From Arthrobacter sp. (lineage in GTDB: Bacteria; Actinomycetota; Actinomycetes; Actinomycetales; Micrococcaceae), in the NCBI RefSeq assembly GCF_031179985.1, contig NZ_JAPSHJ010000006.1, positions 74,305 through 138,304 on the forward strand: DNA of 64,000 bases, read 5' to 3'. The notes under the pieces are model-generated. The model saw nothing but the letters and a program-made list of their open reading frames with translations, was not told where the DNA came from and searched no databases. This document shows positions 10,379 to 18,524 of this stretch, piece after piece. Position 1 is the first letter of the stretch. Every line of letters starts with the position of its first letter. The translations under genes were made by a program, and so were the position numbers.

Positions 10379-11105
10379 TCCTGCCTGCACGCGCCGCCTG
10401 CCCCTTGCCTGTGAGCAAGTGGTCGCTGCCTTCCAGGGACACGAAGCTGCGGGGGTGCCGTGCCGTCTGGAAGATGGTGCTGGCGTTTTCGATGCCCACG
10501 GTGTTATCGGTGGGGGAGTGGAGGACCATCAGCGGCTTGTGCAGGCGCTTGATGCAGTCGGTAAGGTCGGCGTTTTCAAGATCCTCAACGAAGTGCCGGC
10601 GGATCTCCACCCGTTTGCCGCCGAGGTCCACCTCGGCGCTGCCTTCGCTGAGGATCTTATCCAGGGCGGCGTCAAAGACGTGGGCAACATGCTTCGGCGA
10701 GAAGGGCGCCGCGACGGTAGCGACGGCGTCGAGCTCGGGAATGTGCTGGGCAGCTGCCAGCACCGCGGCACCACCAAAGGAGTGCCCCACCAGAATCGAA
10801 ATAGTTTTTCCCTGTGAACGCATGAACTCGGCAGCACGGACTGTGTCAGCCACCTTGTGGCTGAACGATCCTTCAGACCACAACCCGGCTGAATCGCCCA
10901 GGCCAAGGTTGTCGAAGCGGAGCATCCCCACGCCGTTATCAGCCAGGGCTTTGCACATCCGCGAGGCGGAAGGGCTGTCCTTGCCAAGCGTGAACCCGTG
11001 CGAGAACACGCCCCACCCTTTAACCTGGCCGTCGGGAACATCGAGAATCCCGGACAGGATCTCGCCGGTTGTTCCCTCGAAGCTGATTTTCTCCGACCGT
11101 GACAT
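10335..11105 (-). CDS. Alpha/beta hydrolase
   Basis: Serine hydrolase of the alpha/beta fold, 256 residues. The oxyanion/HG motif lies in GVFSHGFTLGKDS, the nucleophile elbow is GHSFGG with Ser near residue 109, the acid is probably Asp in LHSPTDNTVG, and the catalytic His is in SLEGSDHLL. This arrangement matches the hydrolase half of proteins in which this domain is fused to an OsmC domain; here it is free-standing. The substrate is unknown. AAAGG precedes the ATG. The gene is downstream of the sdh operon but separated from it by a terminator. Confidence 0.88.
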   Translation of the reverse strand: MSRSEKISFEGTTGEILSGILDVPDGQVKGWGVFSHGFTLGKDSPSASRMCKALADNGVGMLRFDNLGLGDSAGLWSEGSFSHKVADTVRAAEFMRSQGKTISILVGHSFGGAAVLAAAQHIPELDAVATVAAPFSPKHVAHVFDAALDKILSEGSAEVDLGGKRVEIRRHFVEDLENADLTDCIKRLHKPLMVLHSPTDNTVGIENASTIFQTARHPRSFVSLEGSDHLLTGKGQAARAGRIISAWADQYLDAGR

Positions 11106-11131
11106 CGCTTTGCCTTTCAGTTCTGCTGAAA

Positions 11132-11177
11132 CGACGACGGCGCCGGCCCACCGCTGGGGTGAGGGGCGCCGTCGTCG
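11132..11177 (-). terminator. Terminator of the sdhCDAB operon
   Basis: Perfect 13-bp arms (11132-11144 and 11165-11177) with a 20-nt loop. On the minus strand the stem is followed by TTTCAG. It lies between the sdhB stop and the hydrolase start. Confidence 0.75.
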
Positions 11178-11214
11178 CTATAGTGCCTTGTTGGTAGAAC
11201 CTGGTACTAAAGAG

Positions 11215-11997
11215 TCAGATCTTGCGGGACAGGATGGCCTGCTTGACCTCAGCGATTGCCTGCGTCACCTGGATGCCGCGGGGGCAGGCCTCGGAACAGT
11301 TGAAGGTGGTGCGGCAACGCCACACGCCTTCCTTGTCATTGAGGATCTCCAGGCGCATGTCGCCGGCGTCATCGCGGGAATCGAAGATGAAGCGGTGGGC
11401 GTTCACGATGGCAGCCGGGCCGAAGTACTGACCGTCGGTCCAGAAGACGGGGCACGATGACGTACACGCGGCGCAGAGGATGCACTTGGTGGTGTCATCG
11501 AACCGCTCGCGGTCTTCGGCGGACTGCAGACGCTCCTTAGTGGGTTCGTGGCCTCTGTTGATGAGGAACGGCATAACCTCGCGGAAGGACTGGAAGAACG
11601 GTTCCATATCCACGATGAGGTCCTTCTCCACCGGGAGGCCCTTGATGGGTTCCACCGTGATGGGCTTGGACGTGTCCAGGTCCTTCAGAAGCGTTTTGCA
11701 GGCAAGACGGTTGCGGCCGTTGATGCGCATGGCATCCGAGCCACAAACACCGTGGGCGCAGGAGCGGCGGAACGAAACGCTGCCGTCGATCTCCCACTTG
11801 ATCTTGTGCAGGGCATCCAGCACACGGTCGGTGCCGTACATGGTGACCTTAAAGTCATCCCAGGTAGCGTCAGCGGAGACCTCAGGGTTATAGCGGCGCA
11901 CGCGCATGGTGACGTCGAATGTGGGGATCTCTCCGCCACCTCCGACGTGGGCGGGCAGTTCGATCTTGGAGGCTGGCTCAGCAAGTTCAGCGGACAT
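11215..11997 (-). CDS. sdhB: Succinate dehydrogenase iron-sulfur subunit
   Basis: SdhB carries electrons from FAD in SdhA to the membrane quinone site through three Fe-S clusters. The 260-residue protein has the 2Fe-2S ligand set in SCAHGVCGSDAM and RNRLAC. The 4Fe-4S and 3Fe-4S ligands lie in CILCAACTSSCPV and CRTTFNCSEACPRGI. The start is 2 bp from the sdhA stop, so it is translated as part of the sdhCDAB operon (TCA cycle, complex II). The N-terminal ~25 residues before the ferredoxin fold are Ala/Gly-rich, as in other actinobacteria. Confidence 0.97.
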   Translation of the reverse strand: MSAELAEPASKIELPAHVGGGGEIPTFDVTMRVRRYNPEVSADATWDDFKVTMYGTDRVLDALHKIKWEIDGSVSFRRSCAHGVCGSDAMRINGRNRLACKTLLKDLDTSKPITVEPIKGLPVEKDLIVDMEPFFQSFREVMPFLINRGHEPTKERLQSAEDRERFDDTTKCILCAACTSSCPVFWTDGQYFGPAAIVNAHRFIFDSRDDAGDMRLEILNDKEGVWRCRTTFNCSEACPRGIQVTQAIAEVKQAILSRKI

Positions 11998-11998
11998 C

Positions 11999-13804
11999 TT
12001 AGTACTTCCTCACCATCGGCTCGTAGCGCGTGAAGACAACGGGCTTGGTGCCAAGCCTGATGCCGGCGATTGCCTCTGCGGAACCGGTTCCGTCCGCAGG
12101 TGCGTGCTCGTCCTTGTACGCCATGGAGTGCTTCATGAATTTGTCGTCGTCGCGCTCGGGGAAATCCTCGCGGAAGTGACCGCCACGGGATTCTTCCCGG
12201 TGCAGGGCCGCCACGGTCATCACCTTGGCGAGTTCCAGCAGGAAGCCCAGCTCTACGGCTTCCAGGAGATCCAGGTTGAACCGCTTGCCCTTGTCCTGAA
12301 CACTGATGCGCTTGTACCGCTCCTCGAAGGACGCGATGTCCCGCAGAACCTGGTTCAACGTTTCGGCGGTCCGGAACACCTGCATGTTGGCGTCCATGGT
12401 GTCCTGCAGCTCCTTGCGGATCACAGCCACTTTCTCGTCACCGTTCCCGTTGCGGGCGATGTTCAGCAGCTCGATCGTGTACGCTTCCGGGTCCTCCGGA
12501 AGCTCAACGAAGTCTGCTGTCTTGGCATATTCCGCAGCGGCGATGCCGGCACGCTTGCCGAAGACATTGATGTCCAAAAGGGAGTTGGTGCCCAGGCGGT
12601 TCGAGCCGTGCACGGACACGCACGCAACCTCGCCCGCGGCGTAAAGGCCGGGAACCACGGTGTCGTTGTCCTGCAGGACTTCGGTGGTGATGTTGGTGGG
12701 GATGCCGCCCATGGCGTAGTGCGCCGTGGGGAAAACCGGAACCGGTTCGGTGTAGGGCTCCACACCGAGGTAGGTGCGGGCGAACTCGGTAATGTCCGGC
12801 AGCTTGGCGTCGATGTGCGCCGGTTCAAGGTGCGTCAGGTCAAGGAGCACGTAGTCCTTGTTAGGACCGCAACCGCGCCCTTCACGGACCTCGTTGGCCA
12901 TGGAACGGGCCACAATGTCACGCGGGGCAAGGTCCTTGATGGTGGGGGCGTAGCGCTCCATGAAGCGTTCACCCTCCGAGTTCCGCAGGATGGCGCCTTC
13001 GCCACGGGCGGCCTCCGAGAGGAGGATGCCGAGGCCCGCGAGGCCTGTCGGGTGGAACTGGAAGAATTCCATGTCCTCCAGCGGAATGCCCCGGCGGAAC
13101 GCGATGCCCATGCCGTCACCGGTGAGGGTGTGGGCATTGGAGGTGGTCTTGAAGACCTTGCCGGCGCCGCCGGAAGCGAACACCACGGACTTGGCCTGGA
13201 ACACGTGCAGCTCGCCGGAGGCGAGGTCGTAAGAGACGACGCCGGCAACGCGCTTCTGCTTGTACGGCGTGCCATCCTCACGAACGGCGTCCTCTTCGAC
13301 GGTCAGGAGGTCAAGGACGTAGTACTCGTTATAGAACTCAACGTTGTGCTTGACGCAGTTTTGGTACAGGGTCTGGAGGATCATGTGCCCTGTGCGGTCA
13401 GCTGCGTAGCATGCCCGGCGGACGGGAGCCTTGCCGTGATCGCGGGTGTGGCCGCCGAACCTGCGCTGGTCGATCCGGCCCTCAGGGGTGCGGTTGAACG
13501 GCAGGCCCATCTTTTCCAGGTCCAGGACGGCGTCAATCGCTTCCTTCGCCATAACCTCGGCGGCATCCTGGTCAACCAGGTAGTCACCGCCCTTAATGGT
13601 GTCGAAGGTGTGCCACTCCCAGTTGTCTTCCTCGACATTGGCCAATGCCGCACACATGCCACCCTGCGCTGCACCGGTGTGCGAGCGGGTGGGGTAGAGC
13701 TTGGTCAATACTGCTGTTCGCGCACGCTGACCGGATTCGATCGCTGCGCGCATGCCAGCACCACCGGCACCGACGATAACGACGTCGTACTTATGGACCT
13801 GCAT
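11999..13804 (-). CDS. sdhA: Succinate dehydrogenase flavoprotein subunit
   Basis: Catalytic subunit of complex II, oxidising succinate to fumarate. The FAD-binding motif is VVIVGAGGAGMRAA near the N-terminus. The flavinylated His is in RSHTGAAQGG, substrate-binding residues lie around FHPTG and HGSNRLG, and the catalytic Arg region is RRFGGHTRDHGK. From ATG at 13804 it has 601 residues, the usual size. An in-frame TTG 13 codons upstream is rejected because the conserved sequence begins with MQVHKYDV and a purine-rich ribosome site (GAGAAAGAG) precedes that ATG. Confidence 0.97.
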   Translation of the reverse strand: MQVHKYDVVIVGAGGAGMRAAIESGQRARTAVLTKLYPTRSHTGAAQGGMCAALANVEEDNWEWHTFDTIKGGDYLVDQDAAEVMAKEAIDAVLDLEKMGLPFNRTPEGRIDQRRFGGHTRDHGKAPVRRACYAADRTGHMILQTLYQNCVKHNVEFYNEYYVLDLLTVEEDAVREDGTPYKQKRVAGVVSYDLASGELHVFQAKSVVFASGGAGKVFKTTSNAHTLTGDGMGIAFRRGIPLEDMEFFQFHPTGLAGLGILLSEAARGEGAILRNSEGERFMERYAPTIKDLAPRDIVARSMANEVREGRGCGPNKDYVLLDLTHLEPAHIDAKLPDITEFARTYLGVEPYTEPVPVFPTAHYAMGGIPTNITTEVLQDNDTVVPGLYAAGEVACVSVHGSNRLGTNSLLDINVFGKRAGIAAAEYAKTADFVELPEDPEAYTIELLNIARNGNGDEKVAVIRKELQDTMDANMQVFRTAETLNQVLRDIASFEERYKRISVQDKGKRFNLDLLEAVELGFLLELAKVMTVAALHREESRGGHFREDFPERDDDKFMKHSMAYKDEHAPADGTGSAEAIAGIRLGTKPVVFTRYEPMVRKY

Positions 13805-13918
13805 ACCAGACGCTCTTTCTCTCAAAATTCGCTGTAAAAGCACGGGCCGGCGGAGCCTGCACCGTAAAACCTGAAACGTGAAACCACTCCCTGCGCCAGT
13901 GCAGGCAGTAGGGCAGCC

Positions 13919-14413
13919 CTAGACCGCGGGGCAGAAGCCACCCTGCAACGGGACGCCGTCGATCATGGGGCACGGGTTGAACGTAAAGATCACCAAGGTG
14001 CCCAGGATGATGATGACTGTGGTGGCCGCGTAGAGGACCATCTTCAGCCAGAAGCGGGTGGAGTCCTTTTCCGCGTAGTCATTGATGATGGTGCGGACGC
14101 CGTTGGTGCCGTGAAGCATTGCAAGCCACAGCATGGCAAGGTCCCATACTTGCCAGAACGGGTCCGCCCACTTGCCGGCAACGAAACCGAAGTCGACTGC
14201 CTTGATGCCCTCGCCCACGAGCAGGTTGACGAACAGGTGCCCAAAGATCAGGACAACAAGGACAACGCCGGAGAGCCGCATGAATAGCCATGCGAACATT
14301 TCAAAGTTGCCGCGGGAGCCGCCTGTCCGGCGGTATTGCGGAGCAACGACGCCGGCAGCAGGCTTGCCGCTGATCTGGCCGCTGCGTGGGGGCTGGATCT
14401 CTGTTGCAGACAT
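13919..14413 (-). CDS. sdhD: Succinate dehydrogenase hydrophobic membrane anchor subunit
   Basis: SdhD forms, with SdhC, the membrane anchor and quinone site of complex II. The 164-residue protein has a polar N-terminus of about 45 residues and three helices. The first contains MRLSGVVLVVLIFGHLFVNL, with the conserved Arg, Ser and heme-side His, and LHGTNGVRTIINDY follows the second. The C-terminal tail holds two Cys residues. It starts 3 bp after the sdhC stop and is followed by a 114-bp gap before sdhA. Confidence 0.93.
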   Translation of the reverse strand: MSATEIQPPRSGQISGKPAAGVVAPQYRRTGGSRGNFEMFAWLFMRLSGVVLVVLIFGHLFVNLLVGEGIKAVDFGFVAGKWADPFWQVWDLAMLWLAMLHGTNGVRTIINDYAEKDSTRFWLKMVLYAATTVIIILGTLVIFTFNPCPMIDGVPLQGGFCPAV

Positions 14414-14416
14414 GGC

Positions 14417-14797
14417 TTAGTGACCTCCGAAGGCGAGGGAAAGGTGGCGGATGGAGAAGGCCACCATGGTGACAACCCAGAGAGCCAGGACAATCCACAG
14501 CATCTGGCGCTGGTACTTGGCACCCTTCTTCCAGAAGTCGACGGCGATGATCCGCAGGCCGTTGAAGGCGTGGAACACAATTGCTGCGACGAGGCCCGTT
14601 TCACCCAGGGCCATCAGCGGGTTCTTGTAGGCAGCGATCACATGGTTGTAGGCCTCGGGGGACACGCGCACCAGTGAGGTGTCCAGCACATGGACCAACA
14701 AGAAGAAAAAGATCACTACACCGGTAATACGGTGTCCTACCCAGGACCACATGCCTTCACGGCCGCGGTACAAGGTGCCAGCTGGTTTTGTCGGCAC
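14417..14797 (-). CDS. sdhC: Succinate dehydrogenase cytochrome b556 subunit
   Basis: First gene of sdhCDAB. The 126-residue product has three membrane helices and the family signatures SWVGHRITGV (quinone-site Ser/Arg) and HAFNGLRIIAVD (heme-ligand His). The GTG start at 14797 is fixed by AGGGAGGT with a 7-nt spacer. Upstream lies a good promoter (TTGAAT-N17-TAGATT, minus strand), which gives a leader of about 83 nt. Confidence 0.94.
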   Translation of the reverse strand: MPTKPAGTLYRGREGMWSWVGHRITGVVIFFFLLVHVLDTSLVRVSPEAYNHVIAAYKNPLMALGETGLVAAIVFHAFNGLRIIAVDFWKKGAKYQRQMLWIVLALWVVTMVAFSIRHLSLAFGGH

Positions 14798-14886
14798 TGA
14801 ATAAACCTCCCTGCAACACAGCGGCGCTGGCGTGGGATCCACGCGGGGGAAACGCCTGCTGCGAGAGCACTCGTAGCTCGGGCCTA

Positions 14887-14915
14887 AATCTAGGCTTCGC
14901 TCACAGCTTATTCAA
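14887..14915 (-). promoter_or_regulatory. Promoter of sdhCDAB, embraced by a 9-bp inverted repeat
   Basis: On the minus strand TTGAAT (14915-14910) is followed after 17 bp by TAGATT (14892-14887). The expected start is near 14880. GGCCTAAAT at 14881-14889 and ATTTAGGCC at 14915-14923 form a perfect inverted repeat that overlaps both hexamers and could be an operator. Confidence 0.65.
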
Positions 14916-15053
14916 TTTAGGCCCTCCTTGGTGGCCAGTAACAGCGCGGATTTCACGAAATGATGAGACAAATGCCACATAATGAGGGGTTGCGCAGGCT
15001 TACAAGCAGGGTGCGGGGGCCGCCCTGAGGCGCTTCCGCTAAAGTAGGCCGTG

Positions 15054-16187
15054 ATGAGAGACGACAATGTGACAAACCAGAATTCACCGTTAGACCGTTT
15101 TATTGCGGTGATTCCGGCCGGCGGAGTGGGGACCCGACTTTGGCCCCTGTCACGGGCAGCCGCCCCGAAATTCCTCCACGACCTCACGGGATCCGGCAGC
15201 ACGCTGCTCCGTGCCACCTACGATCGCCTCGAGCCGCTGGCCGGCAAGCAGGTCCTGGTTGTGACCGGAACAGCGCACCGGACGGCTGTCTGCAGCCAGT
15301 TGCCCGAACTGCAGGACAGCGACCTCGTGCTCGAAAGCGAGCCCAAGGATTCCGGCGCCGCGATCGGCCTGGCCGCAGCCATCCTGCACCAGCGCGATCC
15401 GGACACCATCATGGGGTCCTTCGCCGCGGACCATGTCATCAGCCCTGACGACCTCTTCCAGGACACCGTCCGCGAGGCAATCCACACTGCAGCGGCCGGC
15501 AAGATCGTCACGATCGGTATCAAGCCGACCCATCCGTCTACCGGGTTCGGCTACATCCGCTCCGGACGTAACCTCGCTGTCCCGTTGGCACCCAATGCGC
15601 AGGCTGTCGTGGAATTTGTGGAGAAACCAAGCGAAGAAGTGGCCCAGGAGTATGTGGACAGCGGTGATTACGTCTGGAATGCGGGTATGTTCGTCGCGCC
15701 GGTCGCCCTCATGCTGAAGCACCTCGAAGCCAACCAGCCGGAACTTTTCAAGGGCCTGCTGGAAATAGCCCGGGCCTGGGATGGTCCGGAACGCGATGAA
15801 GTCACCGCCCGCGTCTGGCCGACGCTTCCGAAGATTGCCATTGACTATGCGGTGGCTGAACCTGCGGCCGCGGCGGGGGACGTCGCCGTCGTGCCGGGTC
15901 TTTTCCGTTGGGACGACGTCGGAGACTTCGCCTCTGTGGGAAGGCTGAACAGTGCCAAGGAAGTTCGCGATGTCACCGTTCTGGGCGAAGGCGCCCGCGT
16001 GTTCACGGAGAATGCCTCCGGTGTGGTGGTCTCGGATACAAAGCGCGTCATTGCCCTGATCGGCATCAAGGATGTGGTCATCGTGGACACTCCCGATGCC
16101 CTGCTGGTTACTACGAAGGCGCATTCGCAGCGGGTCAAGGCGGCTGTGGACGCCCTTAAGGCGAGCGGCGACACCGACGTCCTCTGA
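15054..16187 (+). CDS. manC: Mannose-1-phosphate guanylyltransferase
   Basis: Makes GDP-mannose from mannose-1-phosphate and GTP for cell-wall glycolipids and glycans. The nucleotidyltransferase signature IPAGGVGTRLWPLSR lies near residues 19-33. Next come GSFAADHVI (metal-binding Asp), the FGYI region and FVEKP (catalytic Lys). The 377-residue length matches the single-domain form without the phosphomannose isomerase extension. TAAAGT at 15040-15045 would place transcription start at about 15052, so ATG 15054 (or the adjacent GTG 15051) is probably leaderless. The gene stands alone, diverging from sdh. Confidence 0.92.
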   Translation: MRDDNVTNQNSPLDRFIAVIPAGGVGTRLWPLSRAAAPKFLHDLTGSGSTLLRATYDRLEPLAGKQVLVVTGTAHRTAVCSQLPELQDSDLVLESEPKDSGAAIGLAAAILHQRDPDTIMGSFAADHVISPDDLFQDTVREAIHTAAAGKIVTIGIKPTHPSTGFGYIRSGRNLAVPLAPNAQAVVEFVEKPSEEVAQEYVDSGDYVWNAGMFVAPVALMLKHLEANQPELFKGLLEIARAWDGPERDEVTARVWPTLPKIAIDYAVAEPAAAAGDVAVVPGLFRWDDVGDFASVGRLNSAKEVRDVTVLGEGARVFTENASGVVVSDTKRVIALIGIKDVVIVDTPDALLVTTKAHSQRVKAAVDALKASGDTDVL

Positions 16188-16307
16188 CGGCGTCCTCTGC
16201 CGGCCTCTCAGTCGGCTGGGACCGGCGAAGACCGGCTGGAACCAGCTGAAACCGTAACGGGCCGACGGCGATGCCGCTATTCTTTGTACGCTCGCTAGAG
16301 TTATTGC

Positions 16308-17507
16308 GTGCGTAATTACACTACTGAAGCTGAGCCCACCGATCTGGTGGGGCCATGGCTGGAATCTCTCCTGCCGGAACTGATTGAATTCCGGCGTGAC
16401 CTCCATGCGCACCCGGAGTTGTCGTTCAAGGAGTTCCGCACCACCGACAAGCTCGTGGAGCGGCTCGAAGCGGCAGGGTTAAAACCCCGCAGACTTGAGG
16501 GCACTGGGCTCACCGTTGATGTCGGCGAGGGGCCCATTGCGACGGCTCTGCGCGGCGACATTGATGCCTTGCCGATCATCGAGGAAACAGGCCTCCCGTT
16601 CGCCTCCAAGAACCATGGTGTGACGCATGCCTGTGGCCATGACGTGCACACCACCACCATGCTCGGGATTGCACTCGTGCTGCACCGGATGCATCTCGAG
16701 TCGCCGCTGCGTGGCTCTGTCCGCATCGTCTTCCAGCCGGCAGAAGAGACCATGCCCGGAGGTGCCCACTCGTGCATCGAGCAGGGCGTGCTCGACGGCG
16801 TCCCGCGCATCCTTGCGCTTCATTGTGACCCCCGGATCGACGTCGGCAAGATCGGCACCCGGATCGGGGCCATCACGTCGGCCTCGGACACCATCAAAAT
16901 CACCCTTAGTGGCAGGGGCGGGCATACTTCCCGCCCTCACCTGACCGAAGACCTCGTGTTTGCCCTCTCGCAGATCGCCGTCAACGTGCCAGCGGTCCTG
17001 TCCCGGCGCGTTGATGTGCGTAGCGGCGTCTCCGTTGTCTGGGGTCAGATTTCAGCTGGCTCGGCCCCCAACGCCATTCCGGCCAACGGCTTCATGGCCG
17101 GCACCATGCGCTGCCTGGACCGCGACGCGTGGAAGAGTGCCGGCGAGCTCCTGGATGAAATCGTCCACGAAATCGCCGCTCCCTATGGAGTTGAGGTCCA
17201 CCTTGAGCACACCCGCGGGGTCCCGCCCGTTGTTAACTCCGAGCACGAAACAGCGTTGATCGAAGCCGCCGCGCGCGCCGAAATCGGGGAAGGCGCAGTG
17301 GTCCTCACACCGCAGTCAATGGGCGGGGAGGACTTCGCCTGGTTCCTGGCCGAGCGCCCGGGTGCAATGATGCGGCTCGGCACCAAGACACCCGGCGGGG
17401 AAGAATACGATCTCCACCGCGGCGACTACATCCTGGACGAGCGGGCTCTCGGCTACGGCATCCAGGTGCTCACGGCTGCAGCACTCCGGACCATCCGCGA
17501 TCTCTAG
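16308..17507 (+). CDS. M20D family amidohydrolase / metallopeptidase
   Basis: Zinc-dependent amidohydrolase of the IAA-amino acid hydrolase / hippuricase group, cytoplasmic, 399 residues. Metal-ligand motifs are HACGHDVHTT near residue 105-114, PAEETMPGG (catalytic Glu), ALHCDP and GGEDFAWF near the C-terminus. The dimerisation (lid) domain falls in the middle. The natural substrate (N-acyl amino acids or peptides) cannot be assigned. The GTG at 16308 sits about 10 nt after a TAGAGT -10-like hexamer, so the message is close to leaderless. A TTA leucine codon occurs at 16479. Confidence 0.9.
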   Translation: MRNYTTEAEPTDLVGPWLESLLPELIEFRRDLHAHPELSFKEFRTTDKLVERLEAAGLKPRRLEGTGLTVDVGEGPIATALRGDIDALPIIEETGLPFASKNHGVTHACGHDVHTTTMLGIALVLHRMHLESPLRGSVRIVFQPAEETMPGGAHSCIEQGVLDGVPRILALHCDPRIDVGKIGTRIGAITSASDTIKITLSGRGGHTSRPHLTEDLVFALSQIAVNVPAVLSRRVDVRSGVSVVWGQISAGSAPNAIPANGFMAGTMRCLDRDAWKSAGELLDEIVHEIAAPYGVEVHLEHTRGVPPVVNSEHETALIEAAARAEIGEGAVVLTPQSMGGEDFAWFLAERPGAMMRLGTKTPGGEEYDLHRGDYILDERALGYGIQVLTAAALRTIRDL

Positions 17508-17516
17508 GCACTTCAA

Positions 17517-17558
17517 CGCGAACCGGCAGCATCTGCTGCCAGTTCGCGCTTTCCTTTC
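17517..17558 (+). terminator. Rho-independent terminator
   Basis: Arms 17517-17531 and 17534-17548 pair with one mismatch and are followed by CTTTCCTTTC. It ends the amidohydrolase transcript just before the ohrR promoter. Confidence 0.85.
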
Positions 17559-17590
17559 GCAGTGAATTCAGTGCTTCCTCCGCTGATTGG

Positions 17591-17619
17591 TTGTGCACAA
17601 TCTAATTGTGGGCTACCGT
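17591..17619 (+). promoter_or_regulatory. ohrR promoter
   Basis: TTGTGC (17591-17596), a 17-bp spacer and TACCGT (17614-17619). The predicted +1 coincides with the ohrR ATG at 17626, giving a leaderless transcript. The OhrR-type operator lies between the two hexamers. Confidence 0.6.
17596..17610. promoter_or_regulatory. Predicted OhrR operator
   Basis: Perfect inverted repeat CACAAT-CTA-ATTGTG, matching the AT-rich CAATT/AATTG dyad known for OhrR family operators. Its position in the promoter spacer predicts autorepression of ohrR-ohr that is relieved by organic hydroperoxides. Confidence 0.75.
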
Positions 17620-17625
17620 TACTGC

Positions 17626-18060
17626 ATGACCAATGCTCCCAGACTCAACCGCCAGCTGTGCTTCGCCCTTTACTCGGCATCGAAAGCAGCCACTGCGGTT
17701 TACCGGCCCATCCTGGAGGAACTGGGGCTCACTTACCCGCAGTACCTCGTGATGCTGGTGTTATGGGAGAACGAGCCGCGGAGCGTACGGGAATTGGGGG
17801 AGGAGCTCGGCCTGGATTCGGGAACACTTTCACCGCTTCTGAAACGGCTTGAGTCGCTTGAGCTGGTGGAGCGCCGTCGGTCAGCCCTTGACGAGCGCCG
17901 GATGGAAATCACTCTGACCGACGCCGGCAGGAAGCTTAGCGCCAAGGCAACAGGGATTCCCCAGCACCTTGCAGACGCCGCCAAACTCTCGGCCGCCGAG
18001 CTGGAGCAGCTCCGTGCAACCTTGGACAGGCTAACCTCTGCCCTTCACGGTCATCTCTGA
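17626..18060 (+). CDS. ohrR: MarR family organic hydroperoxide sensor-repressor
   Basis: OhrR is a MarR-type winged-helix dimer that represses ohr and is inactivated when an N-terminal Cys is oxidised by organic peroxides. The reactive Cys sits at residue 12 in QLCFALYSASKAA, the position and context conserved in OhrR proteins. The wing-helix domain follows (LGEELGLDSGTLSPLLKRLE and RRSALDERRMEI). Length is 144 residues. ATG 17626 is chosen over in-frame upstream GTGs because it begins right before the family's conserved N-terminus and at the predicted transcription start. ohr follows after 32 bp. Confidence 0.93.
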   Translation: MTNAPRLNRQLCFALYSASKAATAVYRPILEELGLTYPQYLVMLVLWENEPRSVRELGEELGLDSGTLSPLLKRLESLELVERRRSALDERRMEITLTDAGRKLSAKATGIPQHLADAAKLSAAELEQLRATLDRLTSALHGHL

Positions 18061-18092
18061 GAATTAACCACCCACAACAGATCGGGTATCAC

Positions 18093-18524
18093 ATGAGGAC
18101 TCTTTACACTGCAGAAGCACTGGCATCGGGCGAAGGCCGCGAAGGCAGTGCCCGCAGCAAGGACGGCAAGCTGGACGTTGCTCTGGCCGCCCCCGTGGAG
18201 CTTGGAGGCGACGGCCAGGGGACCAACCCTGAGCAACTGTTCGCCGCCGGCTACGCCGCTTGCTTCCACTCCGCGCTCCGCACTGTTGGCCGCAAATACC
18301 GCGCCGACCTGACTGATTCCGCCGTTGCAGCCAAGATTCACATCGGCGCACTGGAAGGCGGACCGGGCTACGGCCTTGCCGCCGAACTCGAAATCGCCCT
18401 TCCCGCCCTGGATCTTGCAACGGCAGAGGAGCTGGTGGCCAAAGCGCATCAGATCTGCCCGTATTCCAATGCCACGCGAGGCAACATCAACGTCGACATC
18501 AAGATCCTCGAGGTGGCCGCATGA
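18093..18524 (+). CDS. ohr: Organic hydroperoxide resistance protein
   Basis: Ohr is a thiol peroxidase of the OsmC/Ohr fold that reduces organic hydroperoxides, typically with lipoyl-dependent recycling. The two catalytic cysteines are at residues 57 (AACFHSAL) and 122 (ICPYSNATRG), and the usual 143-residue length is intact. It sits directly downstream of its regulator ohrR. The following oxidoreductase gene overlaps the stop (ATGA at 18521-18524), making a three-gene peroxide-response operon. Confidence 0.96.
   Translation: MRTLYTAEALASGEGREGSARSKDGKLDVALAAPVELGGDGQGTNPEQLFAAGYAACFHSALRTVGRKYRADLTDSAVAAKIHIGALEGGPGYGLAAELEIALPALDLATAEELVAKAHQICPYSNATRGNINVDIKILEVAA

Noticed and set aside
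11906..13837. A 643-codon open frame on the plus strand, antisense to sdhA
   Set aside because: It is longer than sdhA but encodes no recognisable motif, has no ribosome site and is explained by the strong GC3 bias of sdhA. The minus-strand frame has all the SdhA active-site motifs.
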